A model generated the notes under the pieces. That model searched no databases and was not told the DNA's origin. It saw only the letters and a list, made by a program, of their open reading frames with translations. Positions 1 to 10,200 of a stretch of DNA of 64,000 nucleotides are shown piece by piece. Numbering within the stretch: position 1 is the stretch's first letter; each line of letters opens with the position of its first letter. Where the stretch lies: contig NZ_CP031946.1 in NCBI RefSeq assembly GCF_003443535.1, positions 2,917,001 through 2,981,000 of the forward strand, read 5' to 3'. Position numbers and translations under genes: made by a program. The stretch comes from Ruegeria sp. AD91A. Lineage in GTDB: Bacteria; Pseudomonadota; Alphaproteobacteria; Rhodobacterales; Rhodobacteraceae.

Positions 1-2
1 GG

Positions 3-593
3 CGGGCGGGCAAAGATGATCTGCACCTGCGGCAGGCACCGCTTTCGACAGTGGTGAACGAAGCTGCCGAACCACATGTCGGCCGAGGCAAGGCGGTTCA
101 TTTTTCCGAAGGCCCGGCGCAGGACGGGGATGTGCAGCAGCCCTCGATCCTGCGAAAACCCGAGATCATTCACGGATTGCGCAACCTGATTCAGAATGCC
201 GTGGATTTTGCCCGCGCAAATGTCTGGGTCGAGGCCGAATGGACCGACGGCCGGATCACCGTCAGCATCATGGATGACGGGCGGGGATACCCGCCCCACA
301 TGATCGGACGCATTGGCGATCCCTTTATGCGCCGCCGACGGGTGGAATCCGATCAGAGAACACGCCCGGAATACGAAGGCATGGGCCTGGGATTGTTCAT
401 CGCCAAAACCCTGCTGGAACGCAGCGGCGCCGAGCTGGAATTCGCAAATGGTTCTGACCCTTACCAGCATCTGACTGACAACCCGGATCGGCGTGGGGCC
501 ATCGTCAAGGTGACTTGGCCTCGCAAATTGATTGACGCCCAAAAAGGCGACACGCCCGTCCCTTCCGGTTCCAACACGCGCTTTCAGGTGTGA
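3..593 (+). CDS. regB: Sensor histidine kinase RegB/PrrB/ActS family, C-terminal part (5' truncated by window)
   Basis: The reading frame is open to the left window edge, so only the last ~196 residues are present. They form a GHKL ATPase domain: an N-box (GLRNLIQNAVDFA), a G1 box (DDGRGYP), a phosphate-contact stretch (IGDPFM) and a G2 box (GMGLGLFIAKTLLERSG). The wording of these boxes and the AAEPH..RGK segment before them match the RegB/PrrB redox kinases, which phosphorylate the regulator RegA/PrrA and control photosynthesis, respiration and nitrogen genes. The phospho-His box, the redox cysteine and the six membrane segments lie outside the window. Known family members sit near senC and regA, so those genes may lie to the left. 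The family assignment rests only on the catalytic half. Confidence 0.82.
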   Translation, partial: RAGKDDLHLRQAPLSTVVNEAAEPHVGRGKAVHFSEGPAQDGDVQQPSILRKPEIIHGLRNLIQNAVDFARANVWVEAEWTDGRITVSIMDDGRGYPPHMIGRIGDPFMRRRRVESDQRTRPEYEGMGLGLFIAKTLLERSGAELEFANGSDPYQHLTDNPDRRGAIVKVTWPRKLIDAQKGDTPVPSGSNTRFQV

Positions 594-659
594 GTTAAGA
601 GACCGTTAACCAATAGCGCGCATAGTCAGCCCGGGTTTTGTTCAGGCTTGGGGGATTTG

Positions 660-2168
660 ATGGCCGATTGGATCATTCTGGCCACAATCAGTCTTGTTTC
701 GTGCTGTTTCGCCGTTCTGTGGCTGCTGCCGCGCCGGGCACAGCGCGACAAATCTTTTGGTTTATTTTCAAATACATCTCTGTTTGACGCCGTATTTCTT
801 TTTGATGGTGACCAACTGATCAGCCATTCTGATTTCGCGCTGGCCGGGTTAGAACATGTTGGAAACTGGCAGGACTTGCGGCGCCTGTTGCAAAGGGATT
901 TCCCCACTTTCCCCGAAACTCCTGACAAAGTGCGCGATCGGGGCAATCTTGTGGTATCTGCCATTGACTGCACGATCGAACGAGAAGTCGTGTGTGAGTG
1001 GATTGAAGGTGTCGTCCGCGTTCGACTTTGCGAAAGCGCAAAGGCCCCCTCAGCAGGATCGGCCACCCCAAGTGAACCGACCCGTCTGGCAATGGATCTG
1101 GCCCCTTATCCGGTATGGTTGGTCGGCAACGACAATCGGGTGCAGTGGTGCAATGCCGCCTATGTCACACTTGTTCAAAAGGCACGTGATCAGGACGCTG
1201 ATCTGACTGCGCCGCTTTTTGCAAGCCCGGAGGATGCGGCAAGACCTACCGGAAAAAAGCGCGTGTCGGTGGATGTGGCGGACACTGATCGCAAGCTTTG
1301 GTTCGATTTGACTCGGATCGAACACGAGAACAGTCATCTGTGTTACGCTGTTGACGTCAACGCGATTGTCGAGGCGGAAACCGCCCAGCGCAAATTCGTG
1401 CAGACCATGACCAAGACCTTTGCCCAATTGTCCATTGGTCTCGCCATTTTTGACCGCAATCGGCAACTGGCCCTGTTCAACCCGGCCCTGATCGACCTGA
1501 CCACATTGCCGCCTGATTTCCTCAGTTGCCGCCCCAGCCTCAGCAGTTTTTTCGACCGTTTGCGGGATCAACACATGATGCCGGAGCCCAAAAACTACCG
1601 CAGCTGGCGCCGTCAGATGAACGACCTTCTCGAAGCAGCAGAAGATGGAAACTATCACGAGACGTGGTCGCTGCCATCCGGGTCGGTCTATTCCGTCAGC
1701 GGGCGCCCTCACCCGGATGGTGCAGTGGCCTTTCTGTTCGAGGATATCACCGCGGAAATCACACTGACGCGGCGTTTTCGATCGGAAATGGATCTGATGC
1801 AGTCCATTCTGGACAAACTGGCGGACGCAATTGCTGTCTTTGCAGATGACGGCACGCTGGCCTTTACCAACTATGCGTATCAGAAGCTGTGGGGAGACGC
1901 GCAAGAGATCGGCTTCCAAAGCGAAACGGTCACCGATGTCACGCGACGCTGGCAAGACCTCTGTGTCGCGACGCCGGTTTTGGGTGAGGTCCGGGATTTT
2001 GTCGAAATGCGGGAAAACCGCGCCGAATGGACAGCCGAAATCCAGATGAGGTCCGGCATAATCGTGGATTGTACCGTCACACCGGTTTATAACGGCGCGA
2101 CAATCGTCCGGTTTACCCGATCCGAGTTTCCCTCGAAATCCACCGAGATGGAACAGATCAGCGCCTGA
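660..2168 (+). CDS. Membrane-anchored PAS-domain protein without a visible output domain
   Basis: A 502-residue protein. One N-terminal transmembrane segment (about residues 3-22) is followed by an arginine-rich stop-transfer (LPRRAQR). Then come at least three PAS-like repeats: around residues 140-190 with PVWLVGNDNRVQWCN, around 255-360 with LSIGLAIFDRNRQLALFN, and around 380-450 with LADAIAVFADDGTLAFTN. This resembles the PAS_7-type domains of alphaproteobacterial sensors. No HisKA, HATPase, GGDEF or methyl-accepting domain follows before the stop, so it is an input module without recognisable output. I chose the ATG at 660, which has a G-rich ribosome site a few bases upstream; an in-frame TTG at 648 is possible. 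It follows regB by 66 bp and could act with that kinase, which is inference. Confidence 0.75.
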   Translation: MADWIILATISLVSCCFAVLWLLPRRAQRDKSFGLFSNTSLFDAVFLFDGDQLISHSDFALAGLEHVGNWQDLRRLLQRDFPTFPETPDKVRDRGNLVVSAIDCTIEREVVCEWIEGVVRVRLCESAKAPSAGSATPSEPTRLAMDLAPYPVWLVGNDNRVQWCNAAYVTLVQKARDQDADLTAPLFASPEDAARPTGKKRVSVDVADTDRKLWFDLTRIEHENSHLCYAVDVNAIVEAETAQRKFVQTMTKTFAQLSIGLAIFDRNRQLALFNPALIDLTTLPPDFLSCRPSLSSFFDRLRDQHMMPEPKNYRSWRRQMNDLLEAAEDGNYHETWSLPSGSVYSVSGRPHPDGAVAFLFEDITAEITLTRRFRSEMDLMQSILDKLADAIAVFADDGTLAFTNYAYQKLWGDAQEIGFQSETVTDVTRRWQDLCVATPVLGEVRDFVEMRENRAEWTAEIQMRSGIIVDCTVTPVYNGATIVRFTRSEFPSKSTEMEQISA

Positions 2169-2209
2169 ACCGGGTTGCAGCCGGTCAGGCGCAAGGCCAT
2201 TGTGGCGGC

Positions 2210-2683
2210 ATGACACAGACCGCCCGATCTCTGACTTTCAAATCGCCCGAAGAAACCGCCGTTTTCGCAGCGCGAATGGGAATGTCACTGTGCCCGGGCG
2301 ATGTCGTTCTGCTGGAAGGCTCGATCGGCAGCGGCAAAACACATTTCGCGCGCAACCTCATTCAGTCATTGATGGCTGAGCCCGAAGATGTGCCCTCGCC
2401 AACTTTCACTTTGGTCCAGGCTTACGACACGCCATCAGGTGAAATATGGCATTGCGACCTGTATCGTCTGAGCGCGGCGGAAGAAGTTGACGAACTGGGC
2501 CTGACGGAAGCTTTTGATACAGCAATTTGCCTTGTGGAATGGCCGGACAAGCTGGGAGCTTTGGCACCCGAGACTGCGTTGAAGCTGACGTTTGAAACAG
2601 ACCCTAACAATACCGAATTCCGCCGTGTGACCCTGTCTTGGACTGCTCCGAAATGGGCGGAAAAACTGGAGAGAACTGCATGA
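2210..2683 (+). CDS. tsaE: tRNA threonylcarbamoyladenosine biosynthesis ATPase TsaE
   Basis: A 157-residue P-loop protein of the TsaE (YjeE) family. TsaE binds TsaB-TsaD and uses ATP to drive synthesis of the t6A modification at position 37 of ANN-decoding tRNAs. Walker A (GSIGSGKT) is at residues 37-44, the family hallmark PSPTFTLVQAYD follows near residue 63, and a Walker-B-like HCDLYRL lies near residue 83. Length is typical. The stop overlaps the start of the next gene by 4 bp (ATGA), so it heads a translationally coupled string tsaE-amgK-murU-addB-addA. Confidence 0.93.
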   Translation: MTQTARSLTFKSPEETAVFAARMGMSLCPGDVVLLEGSIGSGKTHFARNLIQSLMAEPEDVPSPTFTLVQAYDTPSGEIWHCDLYRLSAAEEVDELGLTEAFDTAICLVEWPDKLGALAPETALKLTFETDPNNTEFRRVTLSWTAPKWAEKLERTA

Positions 2684-3684
2684 CGAACAGGACGGTCCTG
2701 GCCGAAGCCCTGATTGCACAAACCCCCTGGGCCGGGGCAAAACGTACGCCGCTGGCAGGCGATGCCTCGAACCGGAGATACGAACGGCTGATCGATCCGC
2801 CCGGCGGGCGCACTGCGGTTTTGATGGACGCGCCACCCGAAAAAAGTGACGATGTTGAACCCTTCGTGCGGGTTGCCGAATACCTCCGATCGGTTGGTTT
2901 GAGCGCGCCGGAAGTCTACGCAGAAGATACCCGGTACGGTTTTCTGTTGCTGGAAGATCTGGGTGATGATCTTTTTGCGCGTGTCCTGAAAAAAGACCCG
3001 GGCAAGGAGCGCAAATTGTACCGGGCCGCCACCGACGTGTTGCTCCACCTGCATCAGGCGCCTTCTCTTTCCTTGCCGTCTTATGATCCGTCCCTCATGA
3101 CGGAACTGGCTTCATTGGCCTTCACAAAATATGCGGCCGGTATCCTGGGAACATTTGACGAAGACGCCCTGGACCGGTTCGAGCACAGGTTCGCGGACAT
3201 CCTGCATCGTGAAACATCCGGTGCGAAGGTGGTCATTCTCAGGGATTATCACGCGGAAAACCTGTTGTGGCTGCCGCAGCGCGAAGGTGTGAAACGCGTC
3301 GGGCTGCTGGACTTTCAGTTGGCCATGCTGGGGCACCCGGCCTACGATCTGGTGTCTCTGCTACAGGATGTACGCCGAGATGTCTCGGCCGGGATCGAAA
3401 TGCAGATGATCAACCACTACATCTCTGCGTCAGGTATGGACGACCATGATTTCCGCACGGCCTACAGTGTATTGGGGGCCCAGAGAAACCTGCGTATCCT
3501 TGGCGTCTTCGCACGTCTGGCGACGGAATATGGCAAGCCTCACTACGTGGACATGATCCCGGCCGTCTGGGCACATCTGATGCGCGATCTGGATCACCCT
3601 GCCCTTGTTTCGGTGGCGCCCCTGCTGCACGAAGCTTTGCCCAGACCCACTCCGGAAAACCTGGCCAGGTTGAGAACGCAATGA
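2680..3684 (+). CDS. amgK: AmgK-type sugar kinase (aminoglycoside phosphotransferase fold)
   Basis: A 334-residue member of the APH/choline kinase fold. The catalytic loop RDYHAENLLWL begins near residue 188 and the Mg-binding LLDFQ follows near residue 211, as in aminoglycoside phosphotransferases. Together with the next gene, and next to tsaE, this matches AmgK, the anomeric kinase that phosphorylates N-acetylmuramate and N-acetylglucosamine at C1 during peptidoglycan recycling. The start at 2680 overlaps the tsaE stop by 4 bp, and the gene ends by overlapping murU by 4 bp. A start further upstream inside tsaE (2638) is possible but would create a long overlap. The substrate is inferred from family and context. 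Confidence 0.85.
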   Translation: MTNRTVLAEALIAQTPWAGAKRTPLAGDASNRRYERLIDPPGGRTAVLMDAPPEKSDDVEPFVRVAEYLRSVGLSAPEVYAEDTRYGFLLLEDLGDDLFARVLKKDPGKERKLYRAATDVLLHLHQAPSLSLPSYDPSLMTELASLAFTKYAAGILGTFDEDALDRFEHRFADILHRETSGAKVVILRDYHAENLLWLPQREGVKRVGLLDFQLAMLGHPAYDLVSLLQDVRRDVSAGIEMQMINHYISASGMDDHDFRTAYSVLGAQRNLRILGVFARLATEYGKPHYVDMIPAVWAHLMRDLDHPALVSVAPLLHEALPRPTPENLARLRTQ

Positions 3685-4367
3685 CCGGATCGCCATTTGC
3701 CGTAATGCTGTTCGCAGCCGGGTTCGGCACCCGCATGGGCGCGTTGACCAAAGACCGACCCAAGCCATTGATCGAAGTGTCGGGCCGACCACTGATTGAT
3801 CATGCGCTTGGCCTTGTCGAAGATCTTGACCCTGTCCGTACTGTCGCCAACCTGCATTATCACGCTGATCAGCTCGCAGCGCATCTCCGTCCCAAGGGTG
3901 TTCTGCTGTCTCGGGAAGACTCTGAAATCTTGGAAACAGGCGGCGGATTGCGGGCAGCTTTGCCAATGTTGGGCACCGACCCCGTATTCACGTTGAACAC
4001 CGACGCGATCTGGTCCGGGCCAAACCCTTTGACCCTTTTGCAGAAAGCTTGGGACCCGAGCCGTATGGACGCGCTACTGATGTGCGTTCCTGTTGGGCGA
4101 ACTGTTGGTCATATTGGATCAGGTGATTTCACGGCCGAAAAAGGCGGACGGATCACGCGTGGTCCCGGTTTGGTTTATGGTGGGGCACAGATCCTCAAGA
4201 CCGATGGATTGCATTCGTTCTCGCAAACTACATTTTCGCTCAACCTGCTTTGGAACCAGATGCATGATCGGGGTCGACTTTTTGCGGTCGAATACCCCGG
4301 ACGCTGGTGTGATGTAGGCCGCCCCGAAGGCATCGCTCTGGCCGAGGGTTTGCTGGCTGATGTTTGA
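3681..4367 (+). CDS. murU: MurU-type nucleotidyltransferase (MurNAc-1-P uridylyltransferase)
   Basis: A 228-residue sugar-1-phosphate nucleotidyltransferase. The signature LFAAGFGTRMGALTKDRPKPL lies at residues 10-30, and NTDAIW carries the metal-binding Asp. Being small and directly behind amgK, it fits MurU, which converts MurNAc-1-phosphate and UTP to UDP-MurNAc. In Pseudomonas the AmgK-MurU route bypasses MurA and lowers fosfomycin sensitivity. It overlaps amgK by 4 bp and addB by 8 bp. A GlmU-like or mannose-1-phosphate enzyme is a less likely alternative given the neighbour. Confidence 0.85.
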   Translation: MTGSPFAVMLFAAGFGTRMGALTKDRPKPLIEVSGRPLIDHALGLVEDLDPVRTVANLHYHADQLAAHLRPKGVLLSREDSEILETGGGLRAALPMLGTDPVFTLNTDAIWSGPNPLTLLQKAWDPSRMDALLMCVPVGRTVGHIGSGDFTAEKGGRITRGPGLVYGGAQILKTDGLHSFSQTTFSLNLLWNQMHDRGRLFAVEYPGRWCDVGRPEGIALAEGLLADV

Positions 4368-7284
4368 GTCTGGTACCCTGCCCCGAGTTTTTGCCGTGCC
4401 CCCCGGTACGGATTTCCCAAAGGCATTGGTCGATGGCCTGCGGCAACGCTGTTCTGGCCCGCCCGAAGCTTTGGCGCGGGTAGAGTTGGTTCTGAATACA
4501 AGACGCATGGAGCGGCGCGTCCGCGAACTGTTCAATCAGGGGCCGCCGTGCCTTCTGCCCCGTCTCTCGTTGGTGACGGACCTGGGCGAAAGCGTTGATC
4601 TGGCGCAAATTCCACCAGCCATCCCACCCCTGCGGCGGCGTCTTGAATTGACTCAGCTGGTATCCAAGCTGCTGGAACAACAGCCGGATCTGGCCGCCCG
4701 ATCCTCGGTCTTCGACCTGTCCGACAGTCTGGCCGCACTGATTGACGAAATGCAGGGCGAGGGCGTGTCGCCCGAGGCGATCCGGCAGCTGGATGTCAGC
4801 GACATGTCCGGTCACTGGGCGCGGGCACAGGCTTTTATCGGCATCGCGGATCATTTCATCGACACCGAGGAGCAGACGATGGATGCACAGGCCCGCCAAC
4901 GCCGCGTGGTCGAAAGCCTGATCGCACGATGGCAGATTGCCCCCCCGCAACACCCAGTCATTCTGGCGGGCTCTACCGGGTCCCGTGGCACCACCCTGAC
5001 GTTGATGGAAGCCATCGCGCGCCTGCCACAAGGGGCACTGGTGCTGCCTGGGTTTGATTTCGATCAACCGGATCACGTTTGGCAGGGTTTGGATGATGCG
5101 TTGACGTCTGAAGATCACCCACAATACCGTTTCCGCAAGTTGATGCGCGCGCTGGAACTTGCACCGGGTCAGATCACCCCATGGACGGATTTTTCGGCCC
5201 CCTCACCCGCTCGTAACCGACTGGTATCCCTGGCTTTACGTCCGGCACCCATCACCGACGCCTGGATGATCGAAGGCCCCAAACTGGCCGATTTGGAAGG
5301 CGCGTCCAAAGACCTGACGCTGGTCGAGGCGCAATCACCCCGCGCCGAGGCATTGGCCATCGCCCTGCGACTGCGGCTAGCTGCGGAAAAAGGACAGACC
5401 GCTGCTCTGATCACGCCGGATCGCATGTTGACCCGCCAGGTCAGCGCCGCGCTGGATCGGTGGAACATAGTGCCGGACGACAGTGCGGGCCTGCCGCTGC
5501 AACTTTCCCCGCCGGGTCGTTTTCTTCGTCATGTGGCCAACCTGTTCACGCGCCGTCTGGAGGGTGAGACGCTGCTGACCCTTTTGAAGCACCCGCTTTG
5601 TCATGACAGCGGTGAACGCGGAAACCATTTGCTGCTTACGCGTGATCTGGAGCTTGACCTGCGCCGCCACGGCCCGCCCTTTCCTGACAGCGCAAGCCTC
5701 ACTGCTTTTGCAGTGCGTAAAGAAGCCCCGGAAAGCTGGGTCAAATGGGTCGTGTATCACTTCTGCGACCAGCAGATCACCAATGAACTGCACCTCGCAG
5801 ACTGGGTGGAGCGTTTGATGGAACTGGCCGAGGCGATCTCGGCTGGCAGCACGGGTGAAACAAGTACTCTGTGGGAAAAAAACGCAGGCAAAAAGGCGCT
5901 GGAGGTAGTGAATTCACTCAGGGCAGAGGCGGAGCATGGCGGCCTGATGACGGCCCATGATTTTTCCGATCTGCTGGGCGCTTTGCTTGCGGGTGAAGAG
6001 GTTCGTGACCGGGATGCGCCGCACCCGCACATCATGATCTGGGGCACGCTCGAGGCGCGGGTGCAGGGTGCTGACCTGCTGATCCTTGGTGGGTTGAATG
6101 AAGGAAGCTGGCCAGAGGCGCCAACACCTGATCCCTGGCTGAACCGGCAGATGCGTGACAAAGCGGGTTTGTTGCTGCCCGAGCGCCGGATCGGCCTGTC
6201 TGCGCATGACTTCCAGCAGGCCATCGGCGCACCAGAAGTGTGGTTGACCCGCGCGACCCGCTCGGATGATGCCGAGACGGTTCCGTCACGTTGGCTGAAC
6301 CGGCTGACCAACCTGTTGCAGGGTTTGCCGGGTCAGGGTGGCCCCGAAGCTCTGGCCAAAATGCGCGCTCAGGGCGAAAAATGGCTGAACTGGTCCGAGG
6401 CTCTGGAAGATGCGCCGCCTGTCGACCCCGCACCGCGCCCATCTCCGCGTCCACCGGTCGCCGCACGTCCGCGCCGTCTGTCTGTGACGGAGATAAAAAA
6501 GCTGATCCGTGACCCATACGCGATATACGCCAAACATGTGCTTCGTCTGAAACCGCTTGATCCGCTTGTGCAGGCCCCCGATGCCTTGCTGAGAGGGATT
6601 GTGATTCACGAAATCCTTGAGCACTTCATCAAGGACAGTGTCCTCGACAGCGCTTTGCTGACGCGGGAAAACTTCCTGAAACGGGCGCACACCCTGTTGG
6701 ATCAGCATGTCGCCTGGCCGACCGCCAGAAAACTGTGGCTGGCCCGTTTGGAACGGATCGCGGAGGACTTCCTCGGTGCGGAGCTCGCGCGCCGGACTGA
6801 TGGCGGGCCGGTGGCGTTTGAGGCGGCGATGAAGCAGGTGCTGAACCCTCTGGATTTCACCATTGTCGGGCGCGCGGACAGGATCGATTTCAACCGCCGG
6901 GGCGCGTTGCGGATCATCGACTATAAAACCGGCGCACCACCGACGGAAAGCCAGCAATCCAAATTTGACAAGCAGTTGCTGATCGAGGCGGCGATGGCCG
7001 AGCAGGGCGGGATTGAGGGCCTTGACCCGACAGGCGTGGCCGAAGCCATCTTCATCGGTATGGGTGGTAGTTACAAGGAGGTTACCGCGCCCTTGGAAAA
7101 AGAACCGACCGACAAGGTTCTTGCCGAGCTGAAAGAGTTGATTTCAGCTTATTTAGAGCCTGTTCAGGGGTTCTCGTCCCGTCGTATGCTGCACAAGGAT
7201 TCAGATATCGGCGATTATGATCACCTCGCTCGGTTCGGCGAATGGGACCGTACAGCCGAAACATGCCATGAGGACCTGACATGA
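4360..7284 (+). CDS. addB: Double-strand break repair protein AddB (helicase-like/nuclease subunit)
   Basis: A 974-residue alphaproteobacterial AddB, partner of AddA in the RecBCD-equivalent nuclease that resects double-strand breaks and prepares ends for RecA. The N-terminal half is the degenerate helicase-like region typical of this subgroup, including LILGGLNEGSWPEAP in the middle. The C-terminal third is a PD-(D/E)XK nuclease: GIVIHEILEHFI around residues 747-758, then GRADRIDFN and RIIDYKTG around residues 835-860. The start overlaps murU by 8 bp and the stop overlaps addA by 4 bp. Its order before addA is conserved in this group. Confidence 0.93.
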   Translation: MFESGTLPRVFAVPPGTDFPKALVDGLRQRCSGPPEALARVELVLNTRRMERRVRELFNQGPPCLLPRLSLVTDLGESVDLAQIPPAIPPLRRRLELTQLVSKLLEQQPDLAARSSVFDLSDSLAALIDEMQGEGVSPEAIRQLDVSDMSGHWARAQAFIGIADHFIDTEEQTMDAQARQRRVVESLIARWQIAPPQHPVILAGSTGSRGTTLTLMEAIARLPQGALVLPGFDFDQPDHVWQGLDDALTSEDHPQYRFRKLMRALELAPGQITPWTDFSAPSPARNRLVSLALRPAPITDAWMIEGPKLADLEGASKDLTLVEAQSPRAEALAIALRLRLAAEKGQTAALITPDRMLTRQVSAALDRWNIVPDDSAGLPLQLSPPGRFLRHVANLFTRRLEGETLLTLLKHPLCHDSGERGNHLLLTRDLELDLRRHGPPFPDSASLTAFAVRKEAPESWVKWVVYHFCDQQITNELHLADWVERLMELAEAISAGSTGETSTLWEKNAGKKALEVVNSLRAEAEHGGLMTAHDFSDLLGALLAGEEVRDRDAPHPHIMIWGTLEARVQGADLLILGGLNEGSWPEAPTPDPWLNRQMRDKAGLLLPERRIGLSAHDFQQAIGAPEVWLTRATRSDDAETVPSRWLNRLTNLLQGLPGQGGPEALAKMRAQGEKWLNWSEALEDAPPVDPAPRPSPRPPVAARPRRLSVTEIKKLIRDPYAIYAKHVLRLKPLDPLVQAPDALLRGIVIHEILEHFIKDSVLDSALLTRENFLKRAHTLLDQHVAWPTARKLWLARLERIAEDFLGAELARRTDGGPVAFEAAMKQVLNPLDFTIVGRADRIDFNRRGALRIIDYKTGAPPTESQQSKFDKQLLIEAAMAEQGGIEGLDPTGVAEAIFIGMGGSYKEVTAPLEKEPTDKVLAELKELISAYLEPVQGFSSRRMLHKDSDIGDYDHLARFGEWDRTAETCHEDLT

Positions 7285-10200
7285 GCCCGCGCAACGATGC
7301 AACTGAACGGCAAGTGCAGGCCGCGCGCCCCGATGCCTCGACCTGGCTGGCGGCCAATGCCGGATCGGGCAAGACACGGGTTTTGACGGACCGGGTGGCG
7401 CGTTTGCTGCTGGACGGAGTCCAGCCTCAGCACATCCTGTGCCTGACTTACACCAAAGCCGCCGCCAGCGAGATGCAGAACAGGTTGTTCAAGCGCCTTG
7501 GTGAGTGGGCAATGCTGGATAACAGCTCTCTGCTGGAACAGCTGACCGACCTCGGTGTACCCGGTGAAATCAGCTCGGACAAGCTGGCGCAAGCACGCAC
7601 CCTGTTTGCCCGCGCCATCGAGACGCCAGGTGGTCTGAAAATCCAGACCATCCACTCGTTCTGCGCCTCGTTGCTGCGAAGATTCCCGCTCGAGGCTGGT
7701 GTCAGTCCGCAATTTTCCGAGATGGAAGACCGCGCAGCAACCTTGTTGCGAGAGGAGATTGTCGAGGATTTCGCCGAAGGCCCTCAGGCCGGATTGATTG
7801 AAGATGTGGCCCGGTTTGTCACGGATACGGGTTTTGACAAACTGACTGCTGCAATCACGCAAAAGCGCAATTTGTTTGCACAGCGACTGGAGTGGTCCGA
7901 CCTGCTGCACCGCTTCGGTTTGCCCGCCGGGTTTGACGAAACAAGTCTGCTTGAGCGGATTTTTCTTGGTGGCGAAGTCGAGCTGATCCGATCCATGCTG
8001 CCCGCTTTGACCGAAAGCGGCGGCAACAACGCCAAGGCCGCCGTGAAGCTGGCTGGGTTCAACGAAGTGCGGTTGGCACATCTACCCATGTTGGAAAGCG
8101 TGTTTCTGACGGGGAAGGGCGCAAAGGAACCCTTCACGGCCAAACTCAACGCTTTTCCGACCAAACCCCTGCGCGAAGGTGTGCTGGCCGACCGGATGCC
8201 GCAGCTCGAGGCCTTCATGCTGCGGATCGAAGCCGCACGAGAACAACGTCTGGCACTGGTCGCGTCTCAGAAAACTGCTGTATTGCAACGCTTTGCCGCT
8301 GCATTCCTGCCGGAATACGAACGGCGCAAGCAACTGCGCGGCTGGCTGGATTTCGACGACTTGATCCTGCGCGCACGGCAGGTGTTGAACGATCCGGCAG
8401 TGGCCGAATGGGTGCTGTACCGACTGGACGGGGGCATCGATCATATTCTTGTGGACGAAGCGCAAGACACCAGCCCCGATCAATGGGACGTGATAGAGAA
8501 ACTGGCACAGGAATTCACCAGCGGGGAAGGGGCCCGATCCGGTGTTGAGCGCACGATCTTCGTCGTCGGCGACAAGAAACAATCGATCTATTCCTTTCAG
8601 GGTGCCGATCCACAGGCCTTTGACAGAATGCAGGAAGAGTTTGGCCGGAAACTCGCTGAATCAGGCTCTAAACTGTGGGATTCGACGTTGGAATACTCGT
8701 TCCGATCCTCCAGCGCGATCCTGACTCTGGTCGATATCCTGTTTGAAAACCGCTCTGATGCGGGGTTTCGCAAGGACAGTCAACACCGTGCTTTCAAGGC
8801 CGATCTGCCAGGTCGTGTTGATCTTTGGCCCGTTGTCGAAAAAGTTGCAGATGCCGAAGACGGGGATTGGACCGATCCGGTTGATCGTCCCGGCGCACGG
8901 CATCACACCGTCATTCTGGCCGAGAAGGTTGCACAGTCGATCAAAAACATGATCGAACGGGGTGAGACAATCCCGGAAGATGGCAAACCCGGCCAATTCG
9001 TTCGTCGAAAAGTGCAGCCAGGGGATTTTTTGATCCTTGTGCAACGCCGCTCGGACCTGTTTGCCGAGATCATCCGGGCCTGCAAGGCGCTGCACCTGCC
9101 CATCGCCGGAGCAGATCGGCTGAAAGTGGGCGCTGAACTGGCGGTCAAGGATCTTGCGGCATTGCTCAGCTTTCTGGCCACGCCCGAAGACAGCCTGTCC
9201 CTGGCAACGGTTCTCAAGTCCCCCTTGTTCGGATGGTCCGAGCAGCGGCTTTTCGACCTGGCGCATCGACGACAAGAGAAGTTCCTTTGGGCCGCACTGC
9301 GTAACCGAGCGGAGGAGTTCCCCAAAACACTGTCCGTGCTGAATGATCTGCGCAGCCAGATCGACTTTCTGCGCCCCTATGATCTGATCGAACGTATTTT
9401 GACCCGCCACGACGGACGGCGCAAATTACTGGGCCGCTTGGGGGCAGAAGCCGAAGACGGCATCAATGCGCTGTTGTCCCAGGCACTGGCCTATGAGCGA
9501 ACGGATATCCCCAGCCTGACGGGGTTTCTGGTCTGGATGCAGACCGACGATCTGGAAATCAAAAGACAGATGAGCGGTGTCGGCAAAATGATCCGCGTGA
9601 TGACTGTGCACGGATCCAAAGGGCTGGAAGCTCCGATTGTCATCTTGCCCGATACGGGCAGGCGCCAGCCGCCACGTGATTCCGAGATCATGGTGGCCGG
9701 AGGAACTCCGCTATGGAAAGTTTCGGCAGATGTTTCGCCAAGCCTGATCAATCAGGCCCGGGACGAGGCGCGCAACCGCGAGGAAAATGAACGGCTACGG
9801 CTTCTATATGTGGCTCTAACACGAGCCGAAAAATGGCTGATTGTGGCGGCTGCTGGCGAGTTGGGGAAAGACGGCAACAGCTGGTATCAGATGGTCGAGG
9901 CGGCCATGGATCAGGCCGGGGCCGCGCAGGTACCAGGTACCGATATCCGCCGCCTGTCCCACGGAGATTGGGAGGCGGCGCCTTTGATCGATCAGCCGAA
10001 CGCTGACGTTGGGCCAGTCGGTTTGCCGGACATGTTTCACCATCCGGCTCCGGACCCGGTTGCGCCTGCAAGCGCGCTCAGCCCCTCGGACTTGGGCGGC
10101 CCAAAGGCATTACCCGGTGATGCCGGCCTGGATGAAGTGGCGGCCAAACTGCGTGGAACCTACCTCCACCTTCTGCTGGAACACCTTCCCGTGGCAGAGA

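Noticed and set aside
1050..2216. 388-codon open frame on the minus strand
   Set aside because: Fully antisense to the PAS protein gene, with no recognisable domain; GC-rich DNA gives long antisense frames.
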